The translations under genes were made by a program, and so were the position numbers. Positions 1 through 8,163 of a DNA stretch of 34,707 nt are shown in pieces. Under the pieces are notes generated by a model. The model worked only from the letters and a program-made list of their open reading frames with translations. It had not been told where the DNA came from and ran no database searches. The DNA comes from Blautia sp. (GTDB lineage Bacteria; Bacillota; Clostridia; Lachnospirales; Lachnospiraceae): NCBI GenBank assembly GCA_022777285.1, contig JALFGN010000089.1:1-34707 (forward strand). Reading direction: 5' to 3'. Positions within the stretch are counted from its first letter, which is position 1; each line of letters opens with the position of its first letter.

Positions 1-1032
1 GGACGTATCCTGCAGATGCATGCGAATAAGAGACAGGAACTTGACAAAGTTTACTCTGGTGATATTGCAGCAGCTGTTGGTTTCAAAACAACAACAACAG
101 GTGATACAATCTGTGACGAACAGCATCCGGTTATTCTGGAATCCATGGAATTCCCGGAACCAGTTATCGAGCTGGCTATTGAGCCTAAGACAAAAGCTGG
201 TCAGGGTAAACTTGGTGAAGCACTGGCAAAACTGGCTGAAGAAGACCCGACATTCCGTGCACACACAGATCAGGAAACTGGTCAGACAATCATTGCAGGT
301 ATGGGTGAACTTCATCTGGAAATCATCGTTGACCGTCTGCTTCGTGAATTCAAAGTAGAAGCTAACGTTGGTGCACCTCAGGTTGCTTACAAAGAAACCT
401 TCACAAAACCGGTTGATGTTGACAGCAAATACGCAAAACAGTCCGGTGGTCGTGGTCAGTATGGTCACTGTAAAGTTAAATTCGAGCCAATGGATGCCAA
501 CGGAGAAGAACTCTTCAAGTTCGAATCCACAGTTGTTGGTGGTGCTATTCCGAAGGAATACATTCCGGCAGTTGGCGAAGGTATCGAAGAAGCAATGAAA
601 GCCGGTGTTCTGGGTGGATTCCCGGTAGTTGGCGTTCATGCAAATGTATATGATGGTTCTTATCATGAAGTCGACTCTTCTGAAATGGCATTCCACATTG
701 CAGGTTCTCTTGCATTCAAAGATGCTATGTCAAAAGCAGCTCCTGTACTTCTTGAGCCTATTATGAAAGTAGAAGTTACTACACCGGAAGATTACATGGG
801 TGATGTTATCGGTGATATTAACTCACGTCGTGGTCGTATCGAAGGTATGGAGGATATCGGCGGTGGTAAGATGATCCGCGGATTCGTTCCTCTGGCTGAA
901 ATGTTCGGATATGCAACAGATCTGCGTTCCAGAACACAGGGCCGTGGTAACTATTCCATGTTCTTCGAGAAATACGAGCCAGTACCGAAATCCGTACAGG
1001 AAAAAGTACTTGCCGGTAAATCTGCGAAATAA
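1..1032 (+). CDS. fusA: Elongation factor G, C-terminal part (5' end outside window)
   Basis: EF-G is the ribosomal translocase GTPase. Only the last ~343 codons are here; the reading frame is open from base 1 ([13 protein letters not shown]), so the gene begins upstream and the first Met in view is internal. The visible part covers domains II-V. Recognisable stretches are the domain III segment with GMGELHLEI, the domain IV segment with [12 protein letters not shown] and [12 protein letters not shown], and the domain V segment with [11 protein letters not shown] and [14 protein letters not shown]. The G-domain (P-loop, DxxG, NKxD) lies outside the window. It sits 178 bases upstream of tuf, the usual end of the str operon. 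No T-tailed terminator follows, so some readthrough into tuf is possible. Confidence 0.97.
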   Translation, partial: GRILQMHANKRQELDKVYSGDIAAAVGFKTTTTGDTICDEQHPVILESMEFPEPVIELAIEPKTKAGQGKLGEALAKLAEEDPTFRAHTDQETGQTIIAGMGELHLEIIVDRLLREFKVEANVGAPQVAYKETFTKPVDVDSKYAKQSGGRGQYGHCKVKFEPMDANGEELFKFESTVVGGAIPKEYIPAVGEGIEEAMKAGVLGGFPVVGVHANVYDGSYHEVDSSEMAFHIAGSLAFKDAMSKAAPVLLEPIMKVEVTTPEDYMGDVIGDINSRRGRIEGMEDIGGGKMIRGFVPLAEMFGYATDLRSRTQGRGNYSMFFEKYEPVPKSVQEKVLAGKSAK

Positions 1033-1073
1033 TTGAACAGTCGCGATAAAGTTATATAGATTAATAAAAAAAC

Positions 1074-1102
1074 TTGCAAATATCCTTGATTTGCAATATA
1101 AT
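1074..1102 (+). promoter_or_regulatory. Probable tuf promoter
   Basis: TTGCAA (1074-1079), a 17-base spacer and TATAAT (1097-1102) make a near-consensus vegetative promoter about 100 bases before the tuf start. A strong dedicated promoter would fit the high demand for EF-Tu. Confidence 0.75.
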
Positions 1103-1110
1103 CAAGGATA
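1081..1110. repeat. 10-bp perfect inverted repeat overlapping the tuf -10 box
   Basis: TATCCTTGAT (1081-1090) and ATCAAGGATA (1101-1110) are exact reverse complements separated by 10 bases. The dyad lies in the spacer, the -10 element and the probable start point of the tuf promoter. No T-run follows, so it is not a standard terminator. It could be an operator or a 5' RNA element, or it may be chance. Confidence 0.6.
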
Positions 1111-1139
1111 GCAGGTCGAATATATATTGTATATTCACC

Positions 1140-1184
1140 GCCTCGTTATGAGGCAACAACTAAAAATCTTTGCCCAAACGGGGC
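1140..1184 (+). other. tuf 5' leader with two small hairpins
   Basis: GCCTC (1140-1144) pairs with GAGGC (1150-1154) and GCCC (1172-1175) pairs with GGGC (1181-1184). Both lie in the ~100-base untranslated leader between promoter and ribosome binding site (AAGGAGG, 1195-1201). Their role is unknown. They may stabilise the message or simply be part of the leader fold. Confidence 0.35.
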
Positions 1185-1210
1185 GTATGTGAACAAGGAG
1201 GAAATTCAAA

Positions 1211-2404
1211 ATGGCTAAAGCTAAATTTGAAAGAAGCAAACCGCATTGTAACATTGGTACCATTGGACACGTTGACCATGGTAAAACAACTTTAACAGCT
1301 GCTATTACAAAAACTCTTCACGAAAGATTAGGTACAGGTGAAGCTGTAGCATTCGAAAATATCGATAAAGCTCCAGAAGAAAGAGAACGTGGTATCACAA
1401 TTTCTACAGCTCACGTTGAATATGAAACAAACAAACGTCACTATGCACACGTTGACTGCCCAGGACATGCTGACTACGTTAAGAACATGATCACTGGTGC
1501 TGCTCAGATGGATGGCGCTATCCTGGTTGTTGCTGCAACTGATGGTGTTATGGCTCAGACAAAAGAACACATCCTTCTGTCTCGTCAGGTAGGTGTTCCT
1601 TACATCGTTGTATTCATGAACAAATGTGATATGGTTGATGATGAAGAACTTCTTGAACTGGTAGATATGGAAATCCGTGAACTGTTAAATGAATATGACT
1701 TCCCAGGCGATGATACACCAATCATCCAGGGTTCTGCTCTGAAAGCTCTGGAAGATCCTTCAAGCGAATGGGGCGACAAAATCCTTGAACTGATGGATGC
1801 TGTTGACTCTTGGGTTCCAGATCCACAGCGTGACACAGATAAACCGTTCATCATGCCTGTAGAAGACGTATTCTCTATCACAGGTCGTGGTACAGTTGCT
1901 ACAGGTAGAGTAGAAGCTGGTACTCTGCATGTATCTGAAGAAGTTGAAATCGTAGGTCTGAAAGAAGAATCACGTAAAGTTGTTGTAACAGGTATCGAAA
2001 TGTTCCGTAAACTGTTAGACGAAGCTCAGGCTGGTGATAACATCGGTGCACTGCTTCGTGGTGTTCAGAGAAACGAAATCGAAAGAGGACAGGTTCTCGC
2101 TAAACCAGGAACAATCACATGCCATACAAAATTCACAGCTCAGGTTTACGTTCTGACAAAAGATGAAGGTGGCCGTCATACTCCATTCTTCAACAACTAT
2201 CGTCCACAGTTCTACTTCAGAACAACAGACGTAACAGGTGTTTGTATGTTACCAGAAGGTACAGAAATGTGCATGCCTGGTGATAACGTAGAAATGACAA
2301 TCGAACTGATCCATCCAATCGCTATGAGCCAGGGTCTTACTTTCGCTATTCGTGAAGGTGGACGTACTGTTGGATCAGGCCGTGTTGCTACAATTATCGA
2401 GTAA
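1211..2404 (+). CDS. tuf: Elongation factor Tu
   Basis: EF-Tu is the GTPase that carries aminoacyl-tRNA to the ribosomal A site. At 397 aa it is the normal bacterial length. Domain I shows the P-loop GHVDHGKT, switch I ending in RERGITI, DCPGH (DxxG) and NKCD (NKxD). Domain II starts near residue 205 ([20 protein letters not shown]). Domain III closes with the family-typical [13 protein letters not shown]. The start codon is 9 bases after AAGGAGG. The gene has its own promoter and a strong terminator, so it can be transcribed separately from fusA. Confidence 0.99.
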   Translation: MAKAKFERSKPHCNIGTIGHVDHGKTTLTAAITKTLHERLGTGEAVAFENIDKAPEERERGITISTAHVEYETNKRHYAHVDCPGHADYVKNMITGAAQMDGAILVVAATDGVMAQTKEHILLSRQVGVPYIVVFMNKCDMVDDEELLELVDMEIRELLNEYDFPGDDTPIIQGSALKALEDPSSEWGDKILELMDAVDSWVPDPQRDTDKPFIMPVEDVFSITGRGTVATGRVEAGTLHVSEEVEIVGLKEESRKVVVTGIEMFRKLLDEAQAGDNIGALLRGVQRNEIERGQVLAKPGTITCHTKFTAQVYVLTKDEGGRHTPFFNNYRPQFYFRTTDVTGVCMLPEGTEMCMPGDNVEMTIELIHPIAMSQGLTFAIREGGRTVGSGRVATIIE

Positions 2405-2460
2405 TACAATCTGAATATAGATTTGTTATCGCAAGATAACGTTGTGTCCAAACGTAAGAT

Positions 2461-2490
2461 ACCCGTAGAACTTCGGTTCTACGGGTTTTT
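2461..2490 (+). terminator. tuf terminator
   Basis: ACCCGTAGAAC (2461-2471) and GTTCTACGGGT (2476-2486) form an 11-bp stem closed by a TTCG tetraloop and followed by a T-run to 2490. A smaller hairpin with a GCAA loop (GTTATC 2425-2430, GATAAC 2435-2440) lies between the stop codon and this terminator and may protect the 3' end. Confidence 0.93.
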
Positions 2491-2534
2491 CTGTTGTGAA
2501 AAAGTTCAATCAATATTAATGTGTTAAGATCCAC

Positions 2535-2563
2535 TTGTTATTCTTTTTTACACAAAGTATAAT
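2535..2563 (+). promoter_or_regulatory. Promoter of the zinc-ribbon / PucR gene pair
   Basis: TTGTTA (2535-2540), 17 bases, TATAAT (2558-2563), placed 38 bases before the first start codon at 2602. This probably drives both the zinc-ribbon gene and the regulator 13 bases behind it. Confidence 0.65.
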
Positions 2564-2601
2564 TTGAGTAAAAGAATTTACAGCAGAGAAGGGAGAAGAA
2601 G

Positions 2602-3516
2602 ATGAAATATTGTAAAAAATGTGGTACAGCATATGAGGAAAGTCCGAAGTTTTGTAAAAAGTGCGGAGCACTGTTAGGAGGTCAGGAGAAAAAAGAGAAG
2701 AAATCCAAAAAGTTTGTTGTAATTCTGGCGGTTTTGGTGGTTGTATTGGTTGTTGCTGGTGGCGGGATCTTCTTTGCGAGCCAATTTCTGAGAGAAGACA
2801 GGCAGGAAGAGGAGATAGAAAAAGAGGAGAAGACAGAATCTGAAGAAGATTTAGAGGAAAAGGAGAAGGAGCAGCAGGATACAAAAGAGGAAGAGATTCA
2901 GGAAGAAGAAGCAACAGAAGAAGATCCATTGACAGAAGAAGAAAAGGCCAGAGAAGAAGAGAAAAAGAGAGAAGAAGAAGAGCAGGCAGAGTTGTGGAAG
3001 AAATACGAAGAACAGGAAAAGGCAGAAGCAGAGGCTCAGGCGAAACAAGAAAAAGAGGCAGCTGCTCAGAATGAGAATACTGCTATAACGGAAATGCATC
3101 AGGTCCTGGAGAACAGTGAGGTGGAAGGAGAAGTACTCAGGATCCGGGCTATTTTCACGGAATGTATAGAAAAATCAAACAGTGGTAGTTATCAGAAAGT
3201 AGCGATTGAAGGCGGATACAATGCCTGGTTTGATGGAGATGTACTGAAGATGATCAATACTACTGCAGAAACTACAACTTCTTCTTATGAAAGAATTTTC
3301 AATTATGAAAACGGTCAGTTGATATTTGCTTATTTGAAGCAAGATGGAAACGAAAGCCGTTTGTATTACAAAGATGGAAACATTTTCAGATGGAGTTATC
3401 CGGAAACAACACAGATTCAGGATAATAATTTTAGTAATCCGGATTTTGTGGAAAATGGTATCAGTGGTATGAAACTGGGAATGGAATTATATCAGACAGC
3501 AATGGATGTAAAATAG
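2602..3516 (+). CDS. Zinc-ribbon membrane protein with Glu-rich coiled-coil region (function unknown)
   Basis: The 304-aa protein begins with a zinc ribbon (Cys4, Cys7, Cys18, Cys21; YCKKCG...FCKKCG). A basic stretch and one hydrophobic segment (about residues 38-58) follow. Residues ~66-155 are extremely Glu/Lys-rich and likely a long charged coiled coil. A folded C-terminal domain (~165-304) has no motif I recognise. Such zinc_ribbon_2 proteins with one membrane span are common in Clostridia and mostly unstudied. The topology is probably cytoplasmic ribbon and extracytoplasmic C-terminus, by inference. The start follows AGAAGGGAGAAGAAG. The PucR-type gene starts 13 bases after its stop, so the two are probably cotranscribed. 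Low-complexity acidic sequence makes homology matches to the middle unreliable. Confidence 0.85.
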   Translation: MKYCKKCGTAYEESPKFCKKCGALLGGQEKKEKKSKKFVVILAVLVVVLVVAGGGIFFASQFLREDRQEEEIEKEEKTESEEDLEEKEKEQQDTKEEEIQEEEATEEDPLTEEEKAREEEKKREEEEQAELWKKYEEQEKAEAEAQAKQEKEAAAQNENTAITEMHQVLENSEVEGEVLRIRAIFTECIEKSNSGSYQKVAIEGGYNAWFDGDVLKMINTTAETTTSSYERIFNYENGQLIFAYLKQDGNESRLYYKDGNIFRWSYPETTQIQDNNFSNPDFVENGISGMKLGMELYQTAMDVK

Positions 3517-3529
3517 CGGAGGAAACGAA

Positions 3530-5164
3530 ATGTCAGTTACGGTCAGAGAAGCTCTGGCAATGAAAGAATGGAAAGACTGCAGATTGATTGCCGGTGAAGA
3601 AGGATTGGATCGGGAGATTCATTATATTGACAGTATGGAAGTGCCGGATATTATCCCTTGGCTGAAAAAGGATGAATTGTTGATTACGACAGCCTATGCA
3701 GTTCGGGACAGTGAGGAACAGTTGTTGAATATTATCCGGGCACTGGGAAAGAATCAGTCTGCAGGAATTGCGTTAAAGACAAAATTTCTCGGGACGATTC
3801 CGGATAGTATTAAGAAAATAGCAGATGAGTTAAAGCTTCCTGTGATAGAGATCCCAAGAGACATGCCAGCTATCGATCTGACGAATCCATTGATGAAAAA
3901 AATTGTAAATTCTCAGAATAGAAAGCTGGAATTTAATAAGGCTATGAATGAAAAATTTCTGGCAGTCCAGATAGAAGGCGGGAGTTTTGAGGAAATAGGA
4001 AAAATTCTGGGGGAACTTCTTTCCTGTGAAATTCTGGTGGCAGACAGCAAACAGAATCTGATCTGTTACTTTCCGGAGCATGTCAGGGAACAGGAAAAGT
4101 GGGTAGAATTGGATACTTGTGGCGATAAGATCATAAGCAGAGCTCTGCGGGAATTTGCATTTCTGAATGGAGAGGGACTTGGTGTAAACAGAACAGACAC
4201 AGAGGAAATCTGGATTCACGGGGTTTATGTAAAGAATAAGTGCCATGGATATCTTTATGTAATTGGTAAAATGGGAAAATTCAATGAAATGAGTGAAATT
4301 GCTGTTCGTCAGGCAGCCGTTTATCTGGCATTGGAATTTTCGAAGCTTGGTCTGAAAGAACAGAAGGAATATTATCAGGATAATAATTTTTTTCTGGATC
4401 TGATAAGCAGTAATGTACTGACTGAAGAAGATGCTTTGCGTCGTGCAGGAAGGCTCCATTGGCCACAGTTTCCTTATTACATGGTAGTATCAGATATTGA
4501 CCGATTTGAAGGGATTACCAGAGGAAAAGAAGAAGAAGAAATTCAGGCAATCAAAGATGAAATCATGCAGATTCATAAAGACGTAGTAAAACAGAAAAGC
4601 AATTGTTTTTTTGTTGGAAATAAAAGTGACAGTTTTCATTGTCTTTTTACCGGACAGGCTGACAGAAAGGAAATCAGAGTATGTATGGAAGAAATCCAGA
4701 AGCAGATCAGCAGAGATTTCGGTTTGATTATAACTACCGGGATTTCCAGAGAAGTGCTGCGGTACTCGGATTTTGAAAAGGCATATAAAGAAACGAGAAC
4801 AGCAATTACCATCGGTAAAAAGAAAAGTAAAATGAAAATTTGTTTTATTGATGAAGTCCAGATGGAAGAAGGATTTTTCCAGATGGCGAAAATGGATGTG
4901 TTCCAAAAGTTTGTTTTGGATTCACTTCATATTTTGGAAGAATATGATGAAAAGCATGGAAGCTGTCTTCTGGATACCCTGCGTGTCCTTACAGAAAATC
5001 AGGGTGCCAGAAAAGAAACAGCAGATTCTTTATTTCTGCATAGGAATACATTAGCGTATCGTATTAGGCAGATTGAACAACTGACAGGATATGATTTGAA
5101 TGATCCGCAGACTCTTTTTAAACTGCAATTGGCAATAAAAGTAAATAGTTATATAGAAACCTGA
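3530..5164 (+). CDS. PucR-family transcriptional regulator
   Basis: 544 aa, the usual length for PucR/CdaR-type regulators. Residues ~1-125 form the PucR N-terminal domain (SVTVREALAMKEWKDCRLIAG ... PVIEIPRDMPAIDL). The middle holds a poorly conserved sensory / degenerate GGDEF-like region. The last ~60 residues are the PucR-type HTH (LLDTLRVLTENQGARKETAD, then LFLHRNTLAYRIRQIEQLTG). In characterised relatives this architecture activates catabolic operons for purines, amino acids or similar compounds. The start has GGAGG 8 bases upstream. It directly precedes the peptide-uptake operon, with a 17-bp perfect inverted repeat between them, so it is the obvious candidate regulator of that operon. 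The effector cannot be read from the sequence. Confidence 0.92.
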   Translation: MSVTVREALAMKEWKDCRLIAGEEGLDREIHYIDSMEVPDIIPWLKKDELLITTAYAVRDSEEQLLNIIRALGKNQSAGIALKTKFLGTIPDSIKKIADELKLPVIEIPRDMPAIDLTNPLMKKIVNSQNRKLEFNKAMNEKFLAVQIEGGSFEEIGKILGELLSCEILVADSKQNLICYFPEHVREQEKWVELDTCGDKIISRALREFAFLNGEGLGVNRTDTEEIWIHGVYVKNKCHGYLYVIGKMGKFNEMSEIAVRQAAVYLALEFSKLGLKEQKEYYQDNNFFLDLISSNVLTEEDALRRAGRLHWPQFPYYMVVSDIDRFEGITRGKEEEEIQAIKDEIMQIHKDVVKQKSNCFFVGNKSDSFHCLFTGQADRKEIRVCMEEIQKQISRDFGLIITTGISREVLRYSDFEKAYKETRTAITIGKKKSKMKICFIDEVQMEEGFFQMAKMDVFQKFVLDSLHILEEYDEKHGSCLLDTLRVLTENQGARKETADSLFLHRNTLAYRIRQIEQLTGYDLNDPQTLFKLQLAIKVNSYIET

Positions 5165-5187
5165 TTTAGGTAAAATAGATATCATTG

Positions 5188-5230
5188 TTCGTCATGCACA
5201 ATTTAGTGTATTAAAATTGTGCATGACGAA
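5188..5230. promoter_or_regulatory. 17-bp perfect inverted repeat, candidate PucR-type operator
   Basis: The left arm (5188-5204, starting TTCGTCATGCAC) and right arm (5214-5230, ending GTGCATGACGAA) are exact reverse complements over 17 bases around a 9-base centre. It lies just after the regulator gene and ends 2 bases before a probable -35 box. The centre is near -59 of the predicted start point, a usual place for an activator. It could also act as a hairpin ending the regulator transcript, but no solid T-run follows. Confidence 0.65.
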
Positions 5231-5232
5231 TA

Positions 5233-5261
5233 TTGTTTGTATAGGACAGATATGGTATCTT
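5233..5261 (+). promoter_or_regulatory. Probable promoter of the peptide-uptake operon
   Basis: TTGTTT (5233-5238), 17 bases, TATCTT (5256-5261). Both boxes are sub-consensus, as expected for an activator-dependent promoter. The leader to the start codon at 5425 would be about 155 bases. Confidence 0.4.
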
Positions 5262-5296
5262 TTTTTCAGCGGAAAAATGAATCAGTTGAGCAAAGG

Positions 5297-5349
5297 AGCT
5301 GCAGAGAAAAAAGTAAAGGAGACTTTATTTCGCATGCAGCTTTTCTATT
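5297..5349 (+). other. Possible leader hairpin before the peptide-binding protein gene
   Basis: AGCTGCA (5297-5303) pairs with TGCAGCT (5335-5341), with an inner AAAGT/ACTTT stem and a T-rich tail (TTTCTATTC). It resembles a weak terminator or attenuator inside the leader. No competing anti-terminator was worked out. Confidence 0.25.
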
Positions 5350-5424
5350 CATATTTCCAGAAGGATTTCCGGTAAGAGAGGAAGAGACCGGAAAAATATA
5401 TTGACATCGAGGAGGAAGAAGACG

Positions 5425-7098
5425 ATGAAAAAGAAAATACTTGCACTTTTTCTTGCGGGTACAATGGTAGTTGCCGGAATGGCCGGATGCGGAAGCAAAG
5501 ATAATGGCGGATCGGAAGATACCAAAGGCCAGGAAAGTACAGAGAGTCCGGAAGGTGAAGACACAGGAGAAGAATCCAAAGCAGTAGAAAACAAGGAAGC
5601 TACAATTGAAGTTCCGGATGAAGTGACTAAAGGAGGAGAACTGAAAATTGCCCTGACATCTTCACCGAAAAATCTGGATCCTGTAAAATATACAGGTACT
5701 TATGAATCGCAGATTATTTATCAGGTCTGTGATACAGTGGTTACCTATGACAAAGAACTGACAGAGATCCTTCCTTCACTGGCTACAGAGTGGACGATTA
5801 GTGATGATGGTATGGAATATACTTTTACAATTCGTGATGATGTGTATTTCCAGCCGGGACAGTATCAGGACGGAAGAAAGATGACAGCAGAAGATGTTGC
5901 ATACAGCCTGAATCGTTCCGCAACAGAATCTGCTATGAATCGTCTGGATATGCTGGATTACGCAGAGGCAGTTGATGAAACACACGTAAAAGCAGTTTTG
6001 AAAGCACCAAGTGCTGTATTCCTTACTGCACTTACCAACTCAGGAAATGCAGTTGTTCCGAAAGAAGAAGTAGAAGGATGGGGAGACGAATTCGGTAACC
6101 ATCTGGTAGGTACCGGCCCTTATGCAATGGAATCTTTCGAATTGGATCAGCAGGCAGTTCTGGTGAAAAATGATAAATATTTCCTGGGAGAGCCAAACCT
6201 GGATAAAGTAATCTTCAAAGTAATCACGGATCAGAATCAGGAAGCAAATGCTTTGAGAACCGGTGAAGTTGATATTGCTCTGCAGCTTACAGGAGAGACG
6301 GTTAAGATTGTAGCAGAAGACGAAACCGTAAATCTGTTGAAAAAACCTGGTATTCAGATTAATTACGCATATTTCAATATGGTAAATGGGCCGACAGCTG
6401 ATCCGAAAGTCAGAGAAGCGCTCATTAAAGCAGTTGATTACGACGAACTGGCAGCAGGTGTATATCAGTATGGAGAAGGTGAAGGTGCATGTCTTCCACT
6501 TCCAAAAGCTTCCTGGGGTTATGATGCATCCGTAGAAGCAGATGTTCCGGAATATGATCCGGAGGGAGCAAAGAAACTCCTTGAAGAAGCAGGATATGGA
6601 GATGGCTTTACATTAAATATGTATATTACAAATGAAACATTCCGTCAAAAAGCCTCTACAATTCTTCAGTCTTACTGGAAGATGATCGGTGTGGATCTGA
6701 AGATTAATACAGTGGAATGGGGAACCTTCAGTGAGACAGCAGCAAGCGGAAAAGCAGATGTATTTGCTATGGGATGGTCCTGGTATCCGGATCCGTATTT
6801 CTTCTTTGATAAAATGTTTGCATCTTCTGCAATCGGAACATTAGGAAACGGACAGGGATACAGTAATCCGGAGGTAGACCAGCTTCTGTCTGATGCATTG
6901 ATTGAAACCGATCAGGCAAAACGTGCAGAAATTTATAAGAAAGCCTTGAAACTTATCACAAATGATGATCCTGGTATTTTCTACGGAAACCCTGCAGAAT
7001 GTCTGGGAATCAGCCCGAAGGTACAGGATTTCAACCAGAGAGCAGATGGAACCGTCAAACTCTTCACATCAGAAGAAAATGTATGGCTTGTTCAGTAA
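5425..7098 (+). CDS. Peptide-type ABC transporter substrate-binding lipoprotein (family 5, DppA/OppA-like)
   Basis: 557 aa from the ATG preceded by GAGGAGG; an in-frame TTG 24 bases upstream lies before that site and is not the start. The N-terminus is a lipoprotein signal (MKKKILALFLAGTMVVAG, then MAGC lipobox), followed by an acidic Ser/Glu linker to residue ~55. The mature part is a family 5 extracellular solute-binding domain, with LKIALTSSPKNLDPVK near its start, DVAYSLNR, and VREALIKAVDYDELAAGVY. These proteins capture di/oligopeptides, nickel chelates or related compounds for uptake. The ligand here is unknown. It is first in the operon and followed by a hairpin that probably makes its transcript more abundant than the permease genes. 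Confidence 0.93.
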   Translation: MKKKILALFLAGTMVVAGMAGCGSKDNGGSEDTKGQESTESPEGEDTGEESKAVENKEATIEVPDEVTKGGELKIALTSSPKNLDPVKYTGTYESQIIYQVCDTVVTYDKELTEILPSLATEWTISDDGMEYTFTIRDDVYFQPGQYQDGRKMTAEDVAYSLNRSATESAMNRLDMLDYAEAVDETHVKAVLKAPSAVFLTALTNSGNAVVPKEEVEGWGDEFGNHLVGTGPYAMESFELDQQAVLVKNDKYFLGEPNLDKVIFKVITDQNQEANALRTGEVDIALQLTGETVKIVAEDETVNLLKKPGIQINYAYFNMVNGPTADPKVREALIKAVDYDELAAGVYQYGEGEGACLPLPKASWGYDASVEADVPEYDPEGAKKLLEEAGYGDGFTLNMYITNETFRQKASTILQSYWKMIGVDLKINTVEWGTFSETAASGKADVFAMGWSWYPDPYFFFDKMFASSAIGTLGNGQGYSNPEVDQLLSDALIETDQAKRAEIYKKALKLITNDDPGIFYGNPAECLGISPKVQDFNQRADGTVKLFTSEENVWLVQ

Positions 7099-7135
7099 TG
7101 CCTGAAATTTCTAAATTAATTTAAGAAGTAACACC

Positions 7136-7165
7136 GACGGACGTAGAAAACTACGTCCGTCTTTT
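7136..7165 (+). terminator. Intra-operon terminator after the binding-protein gene
   Basis: GACGGACGTAG (7136-7146) and CTACGTCCGTC (7151-7161) form an 11-bp stem with an AAAA loop and only four T residues after it. Placed between binding protein and permeases, it probably ends part of the transcripts and raises the binding protein to permease ratio. It may also block 3' decay. Confidence 0.8.
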
Positions 7166-7200
7166 ACCCTGGAAACAAAAATAAAAAAAGGAGGCATAAC

Positions 7201-8163
7201 ATGCTGAAGACAATATTAAAAAGAATTCTGCAGAGTATTCCAACATTATTTATTGTCATCACCTTTACCTTTATTCTTACGCGTATGATTCCCGGAAACC
7301 CTGCACTTACCATGTTGGGTCCTCAGGCACCAAAGGAATCTGTGGAAAAACTGGAAGAAGAGCTTGGTTTAAATAAAAGCAAAGGTGAGCAATATGTAAT
7401 TTATATGAAGAGTATCATGAAAGGGGATTTTGGAAGATCGTATTCTTACAATAAACCGGTAGTGGATCTGATTCTGGAACGCGTTCCGAATACATTGATC
7501 ATAACGCTTACCAGTCTCTTTATTGCTTTGATACTTGGTATGATTGTAGGAATCGTGTCAGCGGTTCATCAATACTCCATACTGGACTATATTTTTATGG
7601 TGCTTGCACTGATTGGTGTATCAATGCCGATTTTCTGGATGGGACTGATGCTGGTTCTGGTATTTAGTGTAAATCTTGGATGGCTGCCTGCTATGGGCAT
7701 GGGAGATGCTGCAAAAGGAGCCTGGGATGTGATCAGTCATATGATTCTTCCATGTTTCTGTCTTTCTACGATTCCTATGGCCACCTTTGCCAGAATTACA
7801 CGTTCCAGTATGCTGGATGTAGTAAACAGTGATTCTGTAAAGGCTCTTCGTGCAAGAGGTCTGAAAGAAGGCGTGGTGATCTGGAAACACGCATTGAAAA
7901 ATGCTCTTCCGCCAATTGTGACTGTATTAGGACTTCAGCTTGCATCTGCATTTACAGGTGCGATTCTTACAGAAAGCATTTTTGCATGGCCTGGAATGGG
8001 TACTATGATCGTCAGTGCAATTGATAACCGGGATTATGCTTTGATTCAGGGCGTGGTACTTTTTACAGCGATTGTATTTGTAGTCGTGAATCTGATCGTA
8101 GATATTGTCTATACGATCATTAATCCGAAAGTAAATTATGAAAGTGGGAATGGAGGGAAATAA
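7201..8163 (+). CDS. Peptide-type ABC transporter permease (DppB-like)
   Basis: 320 aa, normal for DppB/OppB. An N-terminal membrane span (ILQSIPTLFIVITFTFILTR) is followed by the family-typical MIPGNPALTMLGPQAP and an external loop. Five further spans follow, with the BPD transmembrane region and EAA-like loop near VKALRARGLKEGVVIWKHAL. It forms the heterodimeric channel with the next gene product. The start has AAAGGAGG 7 bases upstream. The next gene starts directly after its stop codon, so translation is probably coupled. Confidence 0.94.
   Translation: MLKTILKRILQSIPTLFIVITFTFILTRMIPGNPALTMLGPQAPKESVEKLEEELGLNKSKGEQYVIYMKSIMKGDFGRSYSYNKPVVDLILERVPNTLIITLTSLFIALILGMIVGIVSAVHQYSILDYIFMVLALIGVSMPIFWMGLMLVLVFSVNLGWLPAMGMGDAAKGAWDVISHMILPCFCLSTIPMATFARITRSSMLDVVNSDSVKALRARGLKEGVVIWKHALKNALPPIVTVLGLQLASAFTGAILTESIFAWPGMGTMIVSAIDNRDYALIQGVVLFTAIVFVVVNLIVDIVYTIINPKVNYESGNGGK

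Noticed and set aside
2516-2929. Leu/Pro/Ser-rich open frame antisense to the zinc-ribbon gene
   Set aside because: It is the complement of Glu/Lys-rich codons (GAAGAG repeats) and has no ribosome site.
5219-5404. 61-codon open frame between the PucR and binding-protein genes
   Set aside because: Its ATG lies in the right arm of the inverted repeat, it has no ribosome site, and its composition is not protein-like. The region is better read as operator, promoter and leader.
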